From Cytobacillus kochii (lineage in GTDB: Bacteria; Bacillota; Bacilli; Bacillales; Cytobacillaceae): DNA of 64,000 bases. Numbering within the stretch: the first letter of the stretch is position 1; each line of letters opens with the position of its first letter. The stretch covers positions 186,001 to 250,000 of the forward strand of contig NZ_JAIVAM010000008.1 of the NCBI RefSeq assembly GCF_020171845.1, written 5' to 3'. The position numbers were made by a program, and so were the translations under genes. Positions 25,788 through 35,073 of this stretch are shown here, one piece after another. The notes under the pieces were generated by a model. It ran no database searches, was not told the origin of the DNA, and worked only from the letters and a program-made list of their open reading frames with translations.

Positions 25788-25812
25788 AGATCCCGTAAAG
25801 GGGTCTTTTTTT
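25788..25812 (+). terminator. Short terminator after ypmP
   Basis: gatccc (25789-25794) pairs with ggggtc (25800-25805) with one G-U pair, then TTTTTTT. Confidence 0.75.
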
Positions 25813-26094
25813 AGTGTAGTGAACAAGTTGAGAAAGTTATAAAGAGGGTCCACATAGATATAAAAGCTAATATGCCTTTCAAAATCATGTATTTTTGTTA
25901 ACATTTATTTTGAAATCTATTGTTTTGTTATTGATTATTTGTCCAGTTTACCTAACTAAAAAAATCATAAAATAGATGTAATAATCTTTTTTATTGTAAT
26001 TTTGACAGTATAAAGACGTTTCAACATAAATCTTTTAATCGTAGTGATATACATGTATAATGAAGGTTGAATTGCTATGATAGGACGTGAATGA
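25813..26094. other. AT-rich region before degV gene, with promoter
   Basis: No gene seen. TG-TATAAT at about 26053-26060 is a good extended -10 for the downstream gene; no convincing -35 accompanies it. Confidence 0.5.
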
Positions 26095-26940
26095 ATGACT
26101 AGAATAAAAATTGTAACGGATTCAACTGTTGACTTATCAGCTGAAATGATTACAAAGTTAGATATAGCTGTTGTACCATTAACAATCAATATTAATGGAC
26201 AATCTTATGAGGACCGTGTCGATATTACGCCCCAAGAATTTCTGGATTTAATGCGACAGTCTGATGAGCTTCCTAAAAGTTCTCAACCTGCAACAGGGAC
26301 ATTTGTAGAATTGTATGATCAACTAAACAAAGATGGTTACGATGAAATTATTTCTATCCATATGACTGGAGGAATGAGTGGGACAGTTGATTCTGCTCGA
26401 ACGGCCGCAGACATAACAGAGGCCAATGTGACTGTTATTGATTCTCGGTTCATTTCAAAAGCGTTGGCATTTCAAGTCATAGCTGCTGCTGAACTCGCAG
26501 ATAAGGGAGAAGATTACAAGCGTATTATCCAGAGAATTCAAGAAATTCAAGAAAATACGAAACTTTATGTTGTTGTAGACACTTTGGAAAACCTGATTAA
26601 AGGTGGAAGAATAGGCAAAGGAAAAGGTTTAATCGGCTCTCTATTAAATATTAAACCGATTGCTTCGTTAGCAGATGGCGTGTATACACCCATAACAAAG
26701 GTACGAAGTCACTCTCAAGTGATAAAGTTTTTATCCAAACAATTAGTAGAAGATGCAAAAGGAAAGACGATTAAAAGTGTAGGAATTACCCATGCGGGTG
26801 GGTTAGAATTAGCAAGAAAACTGAAAGAAGTAATCAGTGAATTAACAGGATTTAATCATGTAACAATAGAGGATACAACACCAATTATTAGTACCCATAC
26901 CGGTGAAGGCGCAATTGGTTTTTGTTATCACATCGAATAA
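26095..26940 (+). CDS. DegV family fatty-acid-binding protein (FakB-like)
   Basis: EDD-fold protein that binds a fatty acid for phosphorylation by a FakA-type kinase (no kinase gene lies here). Seen: IKIVTDSTVDLSAEM at the start (DSTxDL), the fatty-acid carboxylate loop SQPATGTFVE (about residues 62-71), the HMTGGMSGTVDSAR motif (about 89-102), the GGRIGKGKGLIGSLLNIKPI segment and THTGEGAIGF near the C-terminus. 281 aa. ATG 26095 has only GGACGTG upstream. Monocistronic. Confidence 0.93.
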   Translation: MTRIKIVTDSTVDLSAEMITKLDIAVVPLTININGQSYEDRVDITPQEFLDLMRQSDELPKSSQPATGTFVELYDQLNKDGYDEIISIHMTGGMSGTVDSARTAADITEANVTVIDSRFISKALAFQVIAAAELADKGEDYKRIIQRIQEIQENTKLYVVVDTLENLIKGGRIGKGKGLIGSLLNIKPIASLADGVYTPITKVRSHSQVIKFLSKQLVEDAKGKTIKSVGITHAGGLELARKLKEVISELTGFNHVTIEDTTPIISTHTGEGAIGFCYHIE

Positions 26941-26952
26941 CCTTTAAGCAGT

Positions 26953-26998
26953 AAATGCCTCTTCTATTCGATTATTAGAAGAGGTATTTGCATTATTT
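26953..26998 (+). terminator. Terminator after degV gene
   Basis: aaatgcctcttct (26953-26965) pairs with agaagaggtattt (26977-26989) with one G-U pair, then CATTATTTT. Confidence 0.88.
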
Positions 26999-27098
26999 TC
27001 CTTTGTTCACATAGATGTCATACTTTTTTCTTCATTCAAACAATTTCGTTTGTTACATTAATGTTGAATTGATAAATACATAAAAGCAGGTGACAGTG

Positions 27099-27671
27099 TT
27101 GAAAAAATTAGTCGCGGTTATTGGTCTTTTTACAATTATGCTAGCCGCTTGTGGCCAAAGTGGAATAGAAAATGCACTAAACTATGATGTGGAAGATTTT
27201 AATTATACTAATCAAGACAATCAAGCTGTAGGTTTAAGTGATTTAGAAGGGAAAGTTTGGATAGCTGATTTTATTTTTACTAGTTGTGAAACGGTCTGTC
27301 CACCAATGACATATAATATGAGTCAATTGCAAGATAAGGTTAAAGAAGAAGGGATTGAAAATGTAGAGTTTGTTTCTTTTAGTGTGGATCCAACTGTGGA
27401 CAGTCCTGAGGCATTAAAGGATTTTGCGAACAACTATGAAATAGACTTTTCAAACTGGCACTTTTTAACGGGCTATACCCAAGAAGAGATTGAAAGCTTT
27501 GCTGTTGATTCTTTCAAGTCATTAGTAAAAAAACCAAAGAATGATGATCAAGTCATTCATCAGACTTCAATTTATTTAGTCGATCAAAATGGTGTGGTTA
27601 TGAAGGATTATGATGGTGTATCCGATGTTCCTTATGAAGAAATCATTGCCGATATAAAAAAAATACAATAA
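27099..27671 (+). CDS. ypmQ: SCO1/SenC family lipoprotein YpmQ
   Basis: Membrane-anchored copper chaperone-like protein for cytochrome oxidase CuA assembly. Lipobox LAACGQ at about residues 14-19 after a hydrophobic leader. Thioredoxin-like domain with metal-binding CETVCPP (about 64-70) and the distal His in QVIHQTSIYL (about 152). TTG 27099 is chosen because AGGTGA ends 5 nt before; GTG 27096 and 27090 are closer or overlap the site. Starts the ypmQ-ypmR-ypmS block, though a terminator follows. Confidence 0.93.
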   Translation: MKKLVAVIGLFTIMLAACGQSGIENALNYDVEDFNYTNQDNQAVGLSDLEGKVWIADFIFTSCETVCPPMTYNMSQLQDKVKEEGIENVEFVSFSVDPTVDSPEALKDFANNYEIDFSNWHFLTGYTQEEIESFAVDSFKSLVKKPKNDDQVIHQTSIYLVDQNGVVMKDYDGVSDVPYEEIIADIKKIQ

Positions 27672-27689
27672 TTTCATTAAACAGATCTT

Positions 27690-27747
27690 AGAAGCAAGTC
27701 CAAGCCTAAAGTGTAAACTCAAAGCTTGTTCTTGCTTCTTTTTTTGT
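27690..27747 (+). terminator. Terminator after ypmQ
   Basis: agaagcaag (27690-27698) pairs with cttgcttct (27731-27739), with inner aagc/gctt pairing, then a T-run. The rest of 27748-27981 is AT-rich without a gene; TATAAT at 27944-27949 is a likely promoter for ypmR. Confidence 0.85.
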
Positions 27748-27981
27748 GCTAATATATTTACCTCTTTAAGTATTGCTTTTAACTTTATTTCATAAAATTA
27801 TCAAGTGAAAAAATGTCTCTTCTGGTCCCATAGATAGTATTTTATTTAAATTATTCTCTTCATTTAAGTTTAATAGTGGTTAAAAGAGTATAATTTAATA
27901 TTATTAAGTAATCACACTTTTTTATGTGAATACCACAACATGATATAATGAAACATACTTTAATAAAGAGGTGAGAAAGAA

Positions 27982-28797
27982 TTGAAAAGAATATTCACCT
28001 TATTACTATCAATCATGGTTCTATTGGCGGGTTGTAATACCAATGCGATGACAAGCGATAATGAGGCCGCTGAAGCAAAACAAATGGAGGATTTAACTAA
28101 ACAAGATATTCCTGCAGAATTTTTTCCCATCGATTTAAATGTCGTATCAATCGGTGATTCATTGACCCAGGGTGTAGGCGACACGACTGAAAGTGGTGGG
28201 TATATACCCTATTTGGAAAAGCTCTTAGAGGAGCATCGGTCGATTAATTATACAAGTTTTATTAATTATGGTGTAAAAGGGAATCGGTCAAACCAATTAT
28301 TAGAACGGCTTAATATGGACAAAGTAAAAAATGCGGTAACAGAATCGGATCTCGTTATTATTACTATTGGTGGCAATGATATTATGAAGGTAGTCCGATC
28401 TAATTTTACCAAATTAAATGTCGCTGCTTTTGAAAAAGAACAAGATGTTTTTGAAGATAATTTAAATACAATTCTACATACCATTCGAGAATATAATCCG
28501 AACAGCACAGTTTTATTAGTGGGATTATATAACCCTTTTTTAGAATGGTTTTCGAGTATTAAAGAGCTAAGTTTGATCATGCGTCAGTGGAATATAGCCA
28601 GCCAACAAGTACTAGGTGAGTATGAGAACATGTACTTTGTAAATGTGGATGATATTTTTGAAGCGAGTGAAGAAAATCTACTATTCACAGATCATTTCCA
28701 TCCTAATGATCGAGGATATGAATTAATGGCAGGGAGAATTTATCAAGTTTTAGATCAAATAGGAATTAAGTCTGTCATTGAAAATAAAGAGAATTAA
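27982..28797 (+). CDS. ypmR: GDSL/SGNH-type lipase-esterase lipoprotein YpmR
   Basis: Lipoprotein (lipobox LLAGC at residues 14-18) with an SGNH hydrolase domain: block I VVSIGDSLTQG with the nucleophile Ser, block II Gly in NYGVKGNRSNQLL, block III ITIGGNDIMK, and block V TDHFHPNDRGYELMA with Asp and His. TTG 27982 follows GAGGTGAGAAA. Substrate unknown, outside face of the membrane. It is 12 bp from ypmS, in one transcript. Confidence 0.93.
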   Translation: MKRIFTLLLSIMVLLAGCNTNAMTSDNEAAEAKQMEDLTKQDIPAEFFPIDLNVVSIGDSLTQGVGDTTESGGYIPYLEKLLEEHRSINYTSFINYGVKGNRSNQLLERLNMDKVKNAVTESDLVIITIGGNDIMKVVRSNFTKLNVAAFEKEQDVFEDNLNTILHTIREYNPNSTVLLVGLYNPFLEWFSSIKELSLIMRQWNIASQQVLGEYENMYFVNVDDIFEASEENLLFTDHFHPNDRGYELMAGRIYQVLDQIGIKSVIENKEN

Positions 28798-28809
28798 GGG
28801 GGAGCTTCA

Positions 28810-29391
28810 TTGAAGGGGAATAAATGGAAAGTGCTTTTCTTAGGGCTACTGGGTATAATCATTCTATTTGCGCTTATTTTATTTATTATGGTTAGTATTC
28901 CAGCGAAGGATGACCCTTATGAAAGTGTGCAATTAAATGAGGCGGATTACGCTCCATTTCATATATCAACAAATAAAAATGATTTAAACCTCTTAATTAA
29001 TTATTACTTAGAGGAAGAAATTTTAGACGGAGGACTGGACTATGAAGTAAGGTTAGATGATGAAGTGAATTTATATGGCACCTTACCGGTATTCAGTCAA
29101 CAGTTGCGTTTAAGAATGTCTTTTGAACCCTCTGTATTACCAAACGGGGATGTTGTATTGGAACAAAAGGATTTATCCATCGGCCAAATGGATTTACCGA
29201 TATCCTTCTTACTCAAACTCATTAATAATCATTATAAAACACCAGATTGGGTAGTCATCCAACCAAATGAAGAGAAAATCTATGTAGCGTTAACAGAAAT
29301 GGATCTAAAAAGTGATATAAAAGTAAAAGTGAATGACTTCAATTTAGAAGAAGATGATATTGACTTTACCTTATTAGTACCGGTAAAGTAA
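28810..29391 (+). CDS. ypmS: YpmS family (DUF2140) membrane-anchored protein
   Basis: 193 aa, TTG 28810 after AAGGGGGAG. One N-terminal membrane anchor (WKVLFLGLLGIIILFALILF, about residues 6-25), then an extracytoplasmic beta-rich domain with repeated charged strands (LNLLINYYLEE, LDYEVRLDDEVNLYGTLPVF, then QMDLPISFLLKLINNHYKTP). Matches YpmS in length and place next to ypmR. Function unknown; possibly partners the YpmR esterase at the cell surface. Confidence 0.88.
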   Translation: MKGNKWKVLFLGLLGIIILFALILFIMVSIPAKDDPYESVQLNEADYAPFHISTNKNDLNLLINYYLEEEILDGGLDYEVRLDDEVNLYGTLPVFSQQLRLRMSFEPSVLPNGDVVLEQKDLSIGQMDLPISFLLKLINNHYKTPDWVVIQPNEEKIYVALTEMDLKSDIKVKVNDFNLEEDDIDFTLLVPVK

Positions 29392-29396
29392 GCATT

Positions 29397-29447
29397 AACC
29401 TGTAGCGAGTACTCTTATTGAGTAATATACCTGCTACAGGTTTTTAT
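29397..29447 (+). terminator. Terminator after ypmS
   Basis: aacctgtagc (29397-29406) pairs perfectly with gctacaggtt (29433-29442) around 26 nt, then TTTT. Confidence 0.85.
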
Positions 29448-29474
29448 ATGAACGAATAAGAAAAGTTCTGGCAG

Positions 29475-30134
29475 TTATTGAATAAGTACCATTAGTTCTA
29501 ATGGTGGATCTCCTGTCACAGAACCAAAGATATAGATAAGATGTTGCTTTTGAGGCTGTAGGGGAAAGCGAAACGAAGTGAGATAATCTCTATAAGGGTA
29601 ACCGTAAATACAGCCTTGAAGCATACTAGGCGAAAGATTCATCCATTTACTCGATTGCTTGTATTGTATGAGTGGCAATTCCTCACTTTTAGGGGCTAAT
29701 ATTACCGGTTTGAATGATGGACCATCAGCTACCAGATGAATAAATTTTGCATTGAGTGAATTTGGTATAGCGATACTAGTTGGTGTATCCGTATATTTCA
29801 TGTCATTTGCTTCACCTGAGAGTGCGATATTATGCAATGTTCCGGGGAGGACTTCAATTTTTCTACTAAGTAAAGATGAGACCATGACGTCAGTTGGATA
29901 AATATCAATATGGTAACTAGAGGCAGGTAATGCGAGTTTATTAGTCAATTGTTTATAAGAAATTTGTTTGTATATCTTGACACCATTTATAAAGATATCT
30001 ATCATTTTGCTACTTGAAGAAAGATGAAAGAATTGGATATAGCCTAATGCATCTAAGTTCTGATTCAGTAGTTGATTGGCAGATGACGACATTTTTTGTA
30101 AGACCTTTTGCTCTGAAGTTGATTGCTGCACCAT
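29475..30134 (-). CDS. DUF4397 domain protein
   Basis: Minus-strand gene; ATG 30134 lies 12 nt after AAGGAGG, with TTG 30146 too near that site. No signal peptide. From about residue 33 the sequence has the DUF4397 pattern: YIQFFHLSSSSKMIDIFING, an ASSYHIDIYPT strand, then IALSGEANDMKY and AKFIHLVADGPSF. The fold is two immunoglobulin-like modules. These proteins are common in Bacillus; function unknown. Unlike most DUF4397 members it lacks an export signal, so it may be cytosolic or spore-associated. Confidence 0.8.
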   Translation of the reverse strand: MVQQSTSEQKVLQKMSSSANQLLNQNLDALGYIQFFHLSSSSKMIDIFINGVKIYKQISYKQLTNKLALPASSYHIDIYPTDVMVSSLLSRKIEVLPGTLHNIALSGEANDMKYTDTPTSIAIPNSLNAKFIHLVADGPSFKPVILAPKSEELPLIQYKQSSKWMNLSPSMLQGCIYGYPYRDYLTSFRFPLQPQKQHLIYIFGSVTGDPPLELMVLIQ

Positions 30135-30342
30135 TAAATAAGCCAACCTCCTTACTTATGATTTTTCATTATTGTATTCATCGAAATGTTTAATGCGATA
30201 AAAAATTATCGCGAAGAGGATTTCGGAGAACATAAGTAGTAATTGAAGGTTGTTTATTTGCATCTACATCCACTTTTCTTTATCTTAGTGTTACAAGCTA
30301 TTTCTTTAAGAGCTAAGGAAAATAAAAATGAGGTGTGACAAG

Positions 30343-30888
30343 ATGGCGAATAATAATGAGGAAAAAGCGACATTTGCCGGTGGTTGTTTTTGGTGTATGG
30401 TCAAACCATTTGATGAGTTACCGGGCATTAAAGCGGTAATATCTGGTTATACCGGCGGTGATAAAGAAAATCCAACTTATGAAGAGGTTTGCTCGGAAAC
30501 GACTGGTCATTATGAAGCGGTGCAAATCACGTTTGATCCAACGATTTTCCCGTATGAAAGATTACTTGAACTGTATTGGCAACAAATTGATCCAACCGAT
30601 ACTGGTGGTCAATTTTACGATCGAGGCCAATCTTATCAGACGGCTATTTTTTATTATAATGAACAGCAGAAACAATTGGCCGAAGCTTCAAAAGAAAGAT
30701 TAGAGAAAGAGGGGCCTTTTAAAGATCCAATCGTGACAAAGATATTACCAGCAAAAGCTTTCTATCCTGCAGAAGAGTATCATCAACATTATTATAAGAA
30801 AAATCCAACTCATTACCAGGCCTACCATCAAGGCTCAGGTAGAGCAGGATTTATTAAACAAAATTGGGGTGGGAAAAAAGATGAGTGA
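30343..30888 (+). CDS. msrA: Peptide methionine-(S)-sulfoxide reductase MsrA
   Basis: Repairs oxidised methionine (S isomer). Catalytic motif [15 protein letters not shown] with Cys in GCFWC (residues 13-17), plus [21 protein letters not shown] and the C-terminal [11 protein letters not shown]. 181 aa. ATG 30343 is used because GAGGTG sits between ATG 30328 and ATG 30343. Overlaps msrB by 8 bp, so the two reductases are co-translated, as in B. subtilis. Confidence 0.97.
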   Translation: MANNNEEKATFAGGCFWCMVKPFDELPGIKAVISGYTGGDKENPTYEEVCSETTGHYEAVQITFDPTIFPYERLLELYWQQIDPTDTGGQFYDRGQSYQTAIFYYNEQQKQLAEASKERLEKEGPFKDPIVTKILPAKAFYPAEEYHQHYYKKNPTHYQAYHQGSGRAGFIKQNWGGKKDE

Positions 30889-31318
30889 GAAAAAAGATTT
30901 GAAGAATAAATTAAATGAGATGCAATTTTATGTCACACAAAATAATGGTACGGAACCGCCATTTAGAAATGAATACTGGGATGAATTTAGAAAGGGAATA
31001 TATGTTGACATCGTCTCAGGTAAGGCATTATTTAGTTCAACTGAAAAGTATGATGCAGGCTGTGGTTGGCCAAGTTTTACCAAACCAATAGAAGAGAAAG
31101 AAGTATTAGAAAAAGAAGACTACAGTCACAATATGGTTCGAACAGAGGTTCGCAGTAAGGAAGCTGATTCTCACTTAGGTCATGTGTTTAATGATGGGCC
31201 AGGTGAAAATGGATTAAGATATTGTATTAATTCGGCCTCTTTAAAATTCATACCCTATGAAGACATGGAGAAAGAAGGCTATGGGCGTTATCTGAAATTA
31301 TTTGCTGAAGAAGCTTAA
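30881..31318 (+). CDS. msrB: Peptide methionine-(R)-sulfoxide reductase MsrB
   Basis: Repairs the R isomer. Motifs: [21 protein letters not shown], and the catalytic Cys in [13 protein letters not shown] (about residue 114). It lacks the two CxxC zinc pairs of other MsrB forms, like the B. subtilis enzyme. ATG 30881 is chosen since GGGGTGGG inside msrA is 7 nt upstream. 145 aa. Confidence 0.97.
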   Translation: MSEKKDLKNKLNEMQFYVTQNNGTEPPFRNEYWDEFRKGIYVDIVSGKALFSSTEKYDAGCGWPSFTKPIEEKEVLEKEDYSHNMVRTEVRSKEADSHLGHVFNDGPGENGLRYCINSASLKFIPYEDMEKEGYGRYLKLFAEEA

Positions 31319-31336
31319 TATAAGTGTATTTAGACC

Positions 31337-31374
31337 AAGGGGGGATTCACTTTAGTTGAATCCTTCTTTTTCAT
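31337..31374 (+). terminator. Terminator after msrAB
   Basis: ggattca (31343-31349) pairs with tgaatcc (31357-31363), extended by AAGG/CCTT-like flanks and a T-run. Confidence 0.8.
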
Positions 31375-31467
31375 TTCCCAAGAAATCTTTTTCCGCTTGT
31401 GGAAAGGTTTTGAAAATGGTAAATTTATTGTAAAGTAAATATTATTTAAGAGGTGATGGATGCATCC

Positions 31468-32247
31468 ATGAATGATCAAATGTTTAAAAAGAACTATTCG
31501 ATGCAAACCTTACATAAAGCATTACAAATTCTACGATCTTTTTCTTATGAGCATAAAACTTTGTCATTAACAGAATTACATAAACGTACGGGCCTATCTA
31601 AACCTAGTTTGCAAAGATTGCTTTCTACACTTGTTTATGAAGGCTTATTACATAAAAATTCAGAAACAAAAAGATATCAGTTAGGATTAGAGTTATTGTT
31701 TTTAGGTCATTTAGTAGAAAAAAACACAAGTTTTTTAAACATAGCCGCCCCAGTAATGAAAGAAATGTGGGTGAAAATAGAAGAGTGCATTAGTTTAAAT
31801 GTGATTGAAAATGAAAAAAGAAAGTGTATAGATTTTATCGCAAGCAGTCATCAACTACAAACGATGATTACGGTGGGACAAGAATCACCACTATATGCAG
31901 GCGCTTCAGCAAAGATATTATTGGCTTATTTCCCAGCAGACATCCAAAAAGAGTATTTAGCAAAAATCCAATTCGAACCTCTTTCAAGTACGACGATTAT
32001 TGATAAAGATGTATTATATGAGGAGCTACAATCTATTCAACAAAGAGGATATGCCAAAAGTAATGGTGAAAGAGTGAAAGGTGCGATTTCATATAGCGCA
32101 CCGATATTTAATCCTCAAAATGAAATTTTAGCAAGTATATCTATTACCATCCCGTCTGTTCGTATTGATGATTATGAAGAACAAGAGCTAGTTGAAACTG
32201 TCATTGAAGGAGCCAGGATTATAACAGGTAAGATACAGAAAAATTAG
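31468..32247 (+). CDS. IclR family transcriptional regulator
   Basis: N-terminal winged helix (residues ~5-70): LHKALQILRSFSYEHKTLSL with recognition helix SKPSLQRLLSTLVYEGLL. C-terminal IclR effector domain (about 75-255) with FLGHLVEKNTSFLNIAAPVM and ISYSAPIFNPQNEILASISI. AAGAGGTGATGG upstream fits ATG 31468; ATG 31456 is too near. It stands alone with no divergent partner, so the regulated genes are not clear. Effector unknown, probably a small carboxylate as in the family. Confidence 0.9.
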   Translation: MNDQMFKKNYSMQTLHKALQILRSFSYEHKTLSLTELHKRTGLSKPSLQRLLSTLVYEGLLHKNSETKRYQLGLELLFLGHLVEKNTSFLNIAAPVMKEMWVKIEECISLNVIENEKRKCIDFIASSHQLQTMITVGQESPLYAGASAKILLAYFPADIQKEYLAKIQFEPLSSTTIIDKDVLYEELQSIQQRGYAKSNGERVKGAISYSAPIFNPQNEILASISITIPSVRIDDYEEQELVETVIEGARIITGKIQKN

Positions 32248-32258
32248 ACTGATGTTAT

Positions 32259-33347
32259 TTATTTCAATATCCCCCCATAATCATTTAATTTATCGCGCCA
32301 TATCGAATGTACATGTGTTTGTTTTTTATTGGCAACCCCCTCTTTACTATAGATTTCTATCCAAATTTGCGGCCCATCAATACGAAAGTAACTACCCGGT
32401 CGCTTGATTGAAGTTGAACCAGCCCAAGCAATCGTCGTTTTCTGTAGTTGTTCCTGAGATAAATACGTGTGTAGCAATGCCTTTCTTGCTTCATAAGGTG
32501 CATGAGCGACCCATTCCTCAATCATGTGTTTTACTTGTATTTGTTGCTCCGTGTTTAGATTTTTTATAAGTAAACCTTCCTGAGTGGGGAACGATTGGTC
32601 ATATCCGGGGCCTAGTAAAATGTCGTTAAACTCGTCATTAAGTTTACTTTGCTGTTTTTGCTCATTACATAGAGATAATAAGAGTGCATGGACAGCATTT
32701 ACTTTTGCATCCATTGGATGATACGTACGATTATTTATTTGAAACATACGAGGTTGCGTCCCCGTAAACTCAGGGGTAATCGTTGTTTTAGAACGGTTAA
32801 TGAAAATATTCTCTGCAAGATGATGCCCTGTTAGTTGAATCATCCAAGGTTTTGTAAAGGAAGGGTTTCCGTGTATAGAGAAATAATATTCTTGTGCCCC
32901 CCATTTAAATGGAGGGTTCTTGATTGTTGTTGATAAAAAGTAATCAGCTTTAATGATTTCTGTCATATGTTCAAAGCCAAGCGGACTGAGATTTGCTTGA
33001 AGTAATAGCATGGCGAGTATAAAACTTTGTGTATTTAGTTCAGATAAGGGGACGCCATTTCTACTTGCTTGATTAATAGGTAAATTAGACCATTTATGTG
33101 CAATTGCCTTATTTAGTGGAAGAATCATCTCTTCTTTTTGTTCTTCATTTAAACTTTCGAAAAGTTGATGTGCAAGTTCAACTGATTCTTCCTTACTCGT
33201 GATATGGGGTTCATCTAAGATATGGTTGAGTTGTTCAAGAATGTAATCTTGTTCTTGTAATTCTGCTGCTGTTGGAGAAAAAGAGGCAAGCACATGATTG
33301 GAATATATGAAGGCTATGAAAACGAGTAATACTAAACATCGATACAT
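32259..33347 (-). CDS. Secreted DUF3500 family protein
   Basis: 362 aa with N-terminal signal peptide (CLVLLVFIAFIYSNHVLA, residues ~4-21). The family hallmarks are present in order: FSIHGNPSFTKPWMIQLTGH with HHLAENI, TPEFTGTQPR, TYHPMDAKVNAV, and C-terminal RIDGPQIWIEIYSKEG with THVHSIWRDKLNDYGG. The clustered His/Asp residues suggest metal or heme binding, but no activity is established. ATG 33347 follows AGGGAGAG. Downstream of the SGNH gene on the same strand (77 bp). Confidence 0.85.
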   Translation of the reverse strand: MYRCLVLLVFIAFIYSNHVLASFSPTAAELQEQDYILEQLNHILDEPHITSKEESVELAHQLFESLNEEQKEEMILPLNKAIAHKWSNLPINQASRNGVPLSELNTQSFILAMLLLQANLSPLGFEHMTEIIKADYFLSTTIKNPPFKWGAQEYYFSIHGNPSFTKPWMIQLTGHHLAENIFINRSKTTITPEFTGTQPRMFQINNRTYHPMDAKVNAVHALLLSLCNEQKQQSKLNDEFNDILLGPGYDQSFPTQEGLLIKNLNTEQQIQVKHMIEEWVAHAPYEARKALLHTYLSQEQLQKTTIAWAGSTSIKRPGSYFRIDGPQIWIEIYSKEGVANKKQTHVHSIWRDKLNDYGGILK

Positions 33348-33424
33348 GAGAAAAACTCTCCCTGTCCTTTTTTGTTAATGTGTGTAAAGGAAGGAGAGCT
33401 CATTCACTTATTTTGAAAAACGGT

Positions 33425-34513
33425 CTAGTTCGTACCCTCGGTTATGATCGTTGAAAGAAATATTTCCGCTTTACCTGATTCATTAAAGATGGATTTTTGC
33501 TTGGATACAGTAAATGTAACTTGATGAATACCTTTCTCTAAACCGCTTGATATATATAGATGTCTTTCTTTTTCTAAAGGCCACCACGTTGATAATGTTC
33601 GTACAGGTTGACCGTCAATATAAATATCTAGCATGCCTCCTGCAGGGTGACTCTTCACCTTCATCCCGAGAAAAGTTCCGGAGAAGGAAAATTTGATTGT
33701 TTCTCCAGCATTTTCACTGTACCAGTAAATACCTTTATATGGATGGCTGGCATGTGTGTAGGCAGAAGATTGTTGTAAGGCGATATTCACGTCATCATGA
33801 AGAGGAGCAGCTAGAACAGCTATTTGCGTATCCTGATTCATCAACTTTTGTGTTTCTTGAAAAATCGCTTCGGCATAAAGTTGATAGCCTCTATCGTTTG
33901 GATGTACAAGGTCTGTGGTTAATTCAAAAGCAGAATAAGTTGATTCACTAAATACAGGGCGTAAATCAATATTCTTAGCTAAATAATGGGCTGAGATGTC
34001 TGTGATCTTTTGAATGAATAATTCATTATCTAAAGGTGATTCCGTTAATGTATATATTTCTGTATCAGGATAATCTTTCTTTACTTGTCTAAGAAGTCCC
34101 TCATAAAATTGGGCAAACTGCTTTTCGTTCATATATTTTCGGTCATTTTCCCCGAACACAATAAAAGTTAAATCGATGCTTCCAAGGTGCGTAGTGGCGT
34201 TCAGCTTATTTAACCCTTCAAAAGCAGTGCTTCCGCTTTGTACAACCATATGACGCTTAAAATCAACATCATATGTATCTTTCATTTTATTTTCCCATAT
34301 TTGAAACCATCTTTTATTTGGCTCTGATGCTCCTGATCCTCTACCAATACTATCACCAATGATTAAATAGTTAATTGTTTTTTCGCTTCCTACTTTTTCA
34401 TAAAAATTCTCTACTGATTGATCTCCCTCCACTTTAGGTTCTTGAAAGAATTGAAATAAAAATATAAATCCAATACATAACATGGAACATAGGAGGAGTG
34501 ATTTTCTTTTCAT
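33425..34513 (-). CDS. Secreted SGNH/GDSL hydrolase with C-terminal beta domain
   Basis: N-terminal hydrophobic leader (LLLCSMLCIGFIFLFQFF) that may stay as an anchor. SGNH blocks: LIIGDSIGRGSGAS with nucleophile Ser (about residue 55), VVQSGSTAFEGL, IVFGENDRKY, and LVHPNDRGYQLYA. After about residue 235 a second domain (GETIKFSFSGTFLGMKVKSH, LDIYIDGQPVRTL) resembles carbohydrate-esterase-associated beta-sandwiches. Probably deacetylates a surface polysaccharide. 362 aa, ATG 34513. First gene of a minus-strand pair with the DUF3500 gene. Confidence 0.85.
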   Translation of the reverse strand: MKRKSLLLCSMLCIGFIFLFQFFQEPKVEGDQSVENFYEKVGSEKTINYLIIGDSIGRGSGASEPNKRWFQIWENKMKDTYDVDFKRHMVVQSGSTAFEGLNKLNATTHLGSIDLTFIVFGENDRKYMNEKQFAQFYEGLLRQVKKDYPDTEIYTLTESPLDNELFIQKITDISAHYLAKNIDLRPVFSESTYSAFELTTDLVHPNDRGYQLYAEAIFQETQKLMNQDTQIAVLAAPLHDDVNIALQQSSAYTHASHPYKGIYWYSENAGETIKFSFSGTFLGMKVKSHPAGGMLDIYIDGQPVRTLSTWWPLEKERHLYISSGLEKGIHQVTFTVSKQKSIFNESGKAEIFLSTIITEGTN

Positions 34514-34719
34514 TCTTTGTACTCCTTTAAATATGACAATTTTAGATTACCCAATTTATCTTGTAATTAAATTGTATGAGATGAAAACGCTTTACGTCTA
34601 GAGGAAAAAGAAAAAAACTGACATTCTAAAAAAATTGGGCAAAAACACATGCAGGACAAGAACCTATGTCATATGATGATTTTGAAAATGCCTAAAACAA
34701 AAAGAGGAGTGGAATGATT

Positions 34720-34893
34720 ATGAATTACGGATATGGATGCGATCCTTGTGCTCAACAAGTTCAACCTTATTATAGTTATCCAGTAGGTGGGTACGGTGGT
34801 TGTGGAAATGGAGCATTCGGTGGCTTTGCGTTAATTGTAGTATTATTTATCTTGTTAGTAATCATCGGTGCTAGCTGGTGCGGTAACTGGTAA
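34720..34893 (+). CDS. YjcZ family small sporulation-type membrane protein
   Basis: 57-aa protein with Gly/Tyr/Cys-rich N-terminus (MNYGYGCDPC, YPVGGYGGCGNGAFGG) and one C-terminal helix FALIVVLFILLVIIGASWCG. This is the YjcZ/YczN type found in spore formers. GAGGAG lies at 34704-34709; ATG 34714 (two residues longer) is the alternative start. A CATATGATG at 34670-34678 resembles a mother-cell sigma -10. Too short for standard gene finding but clearly real. Confidence 0.85.
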   Translation: MNYGYGCDPCAQQVQPYYSYPVGGYGGCGNGAFGGFALIVVLFILLVIIGASWCGNW

Positions 34894-35073
34894 TAATAAA
34901 GAATAAAGAATAAGGAGGGGCTTTTAGGAGTCTCTCTTTTTTTCATCAACATATTTGTCAGTGAATAACAAATGGAAAATCGTTGAGCGATTATTAACAA
35001 GATTTCATGTATCTTGTCGAAATGAGATGAAAATTACGGTAAAATAGAAAGAAAAAAGTGGATGTGTACATAG

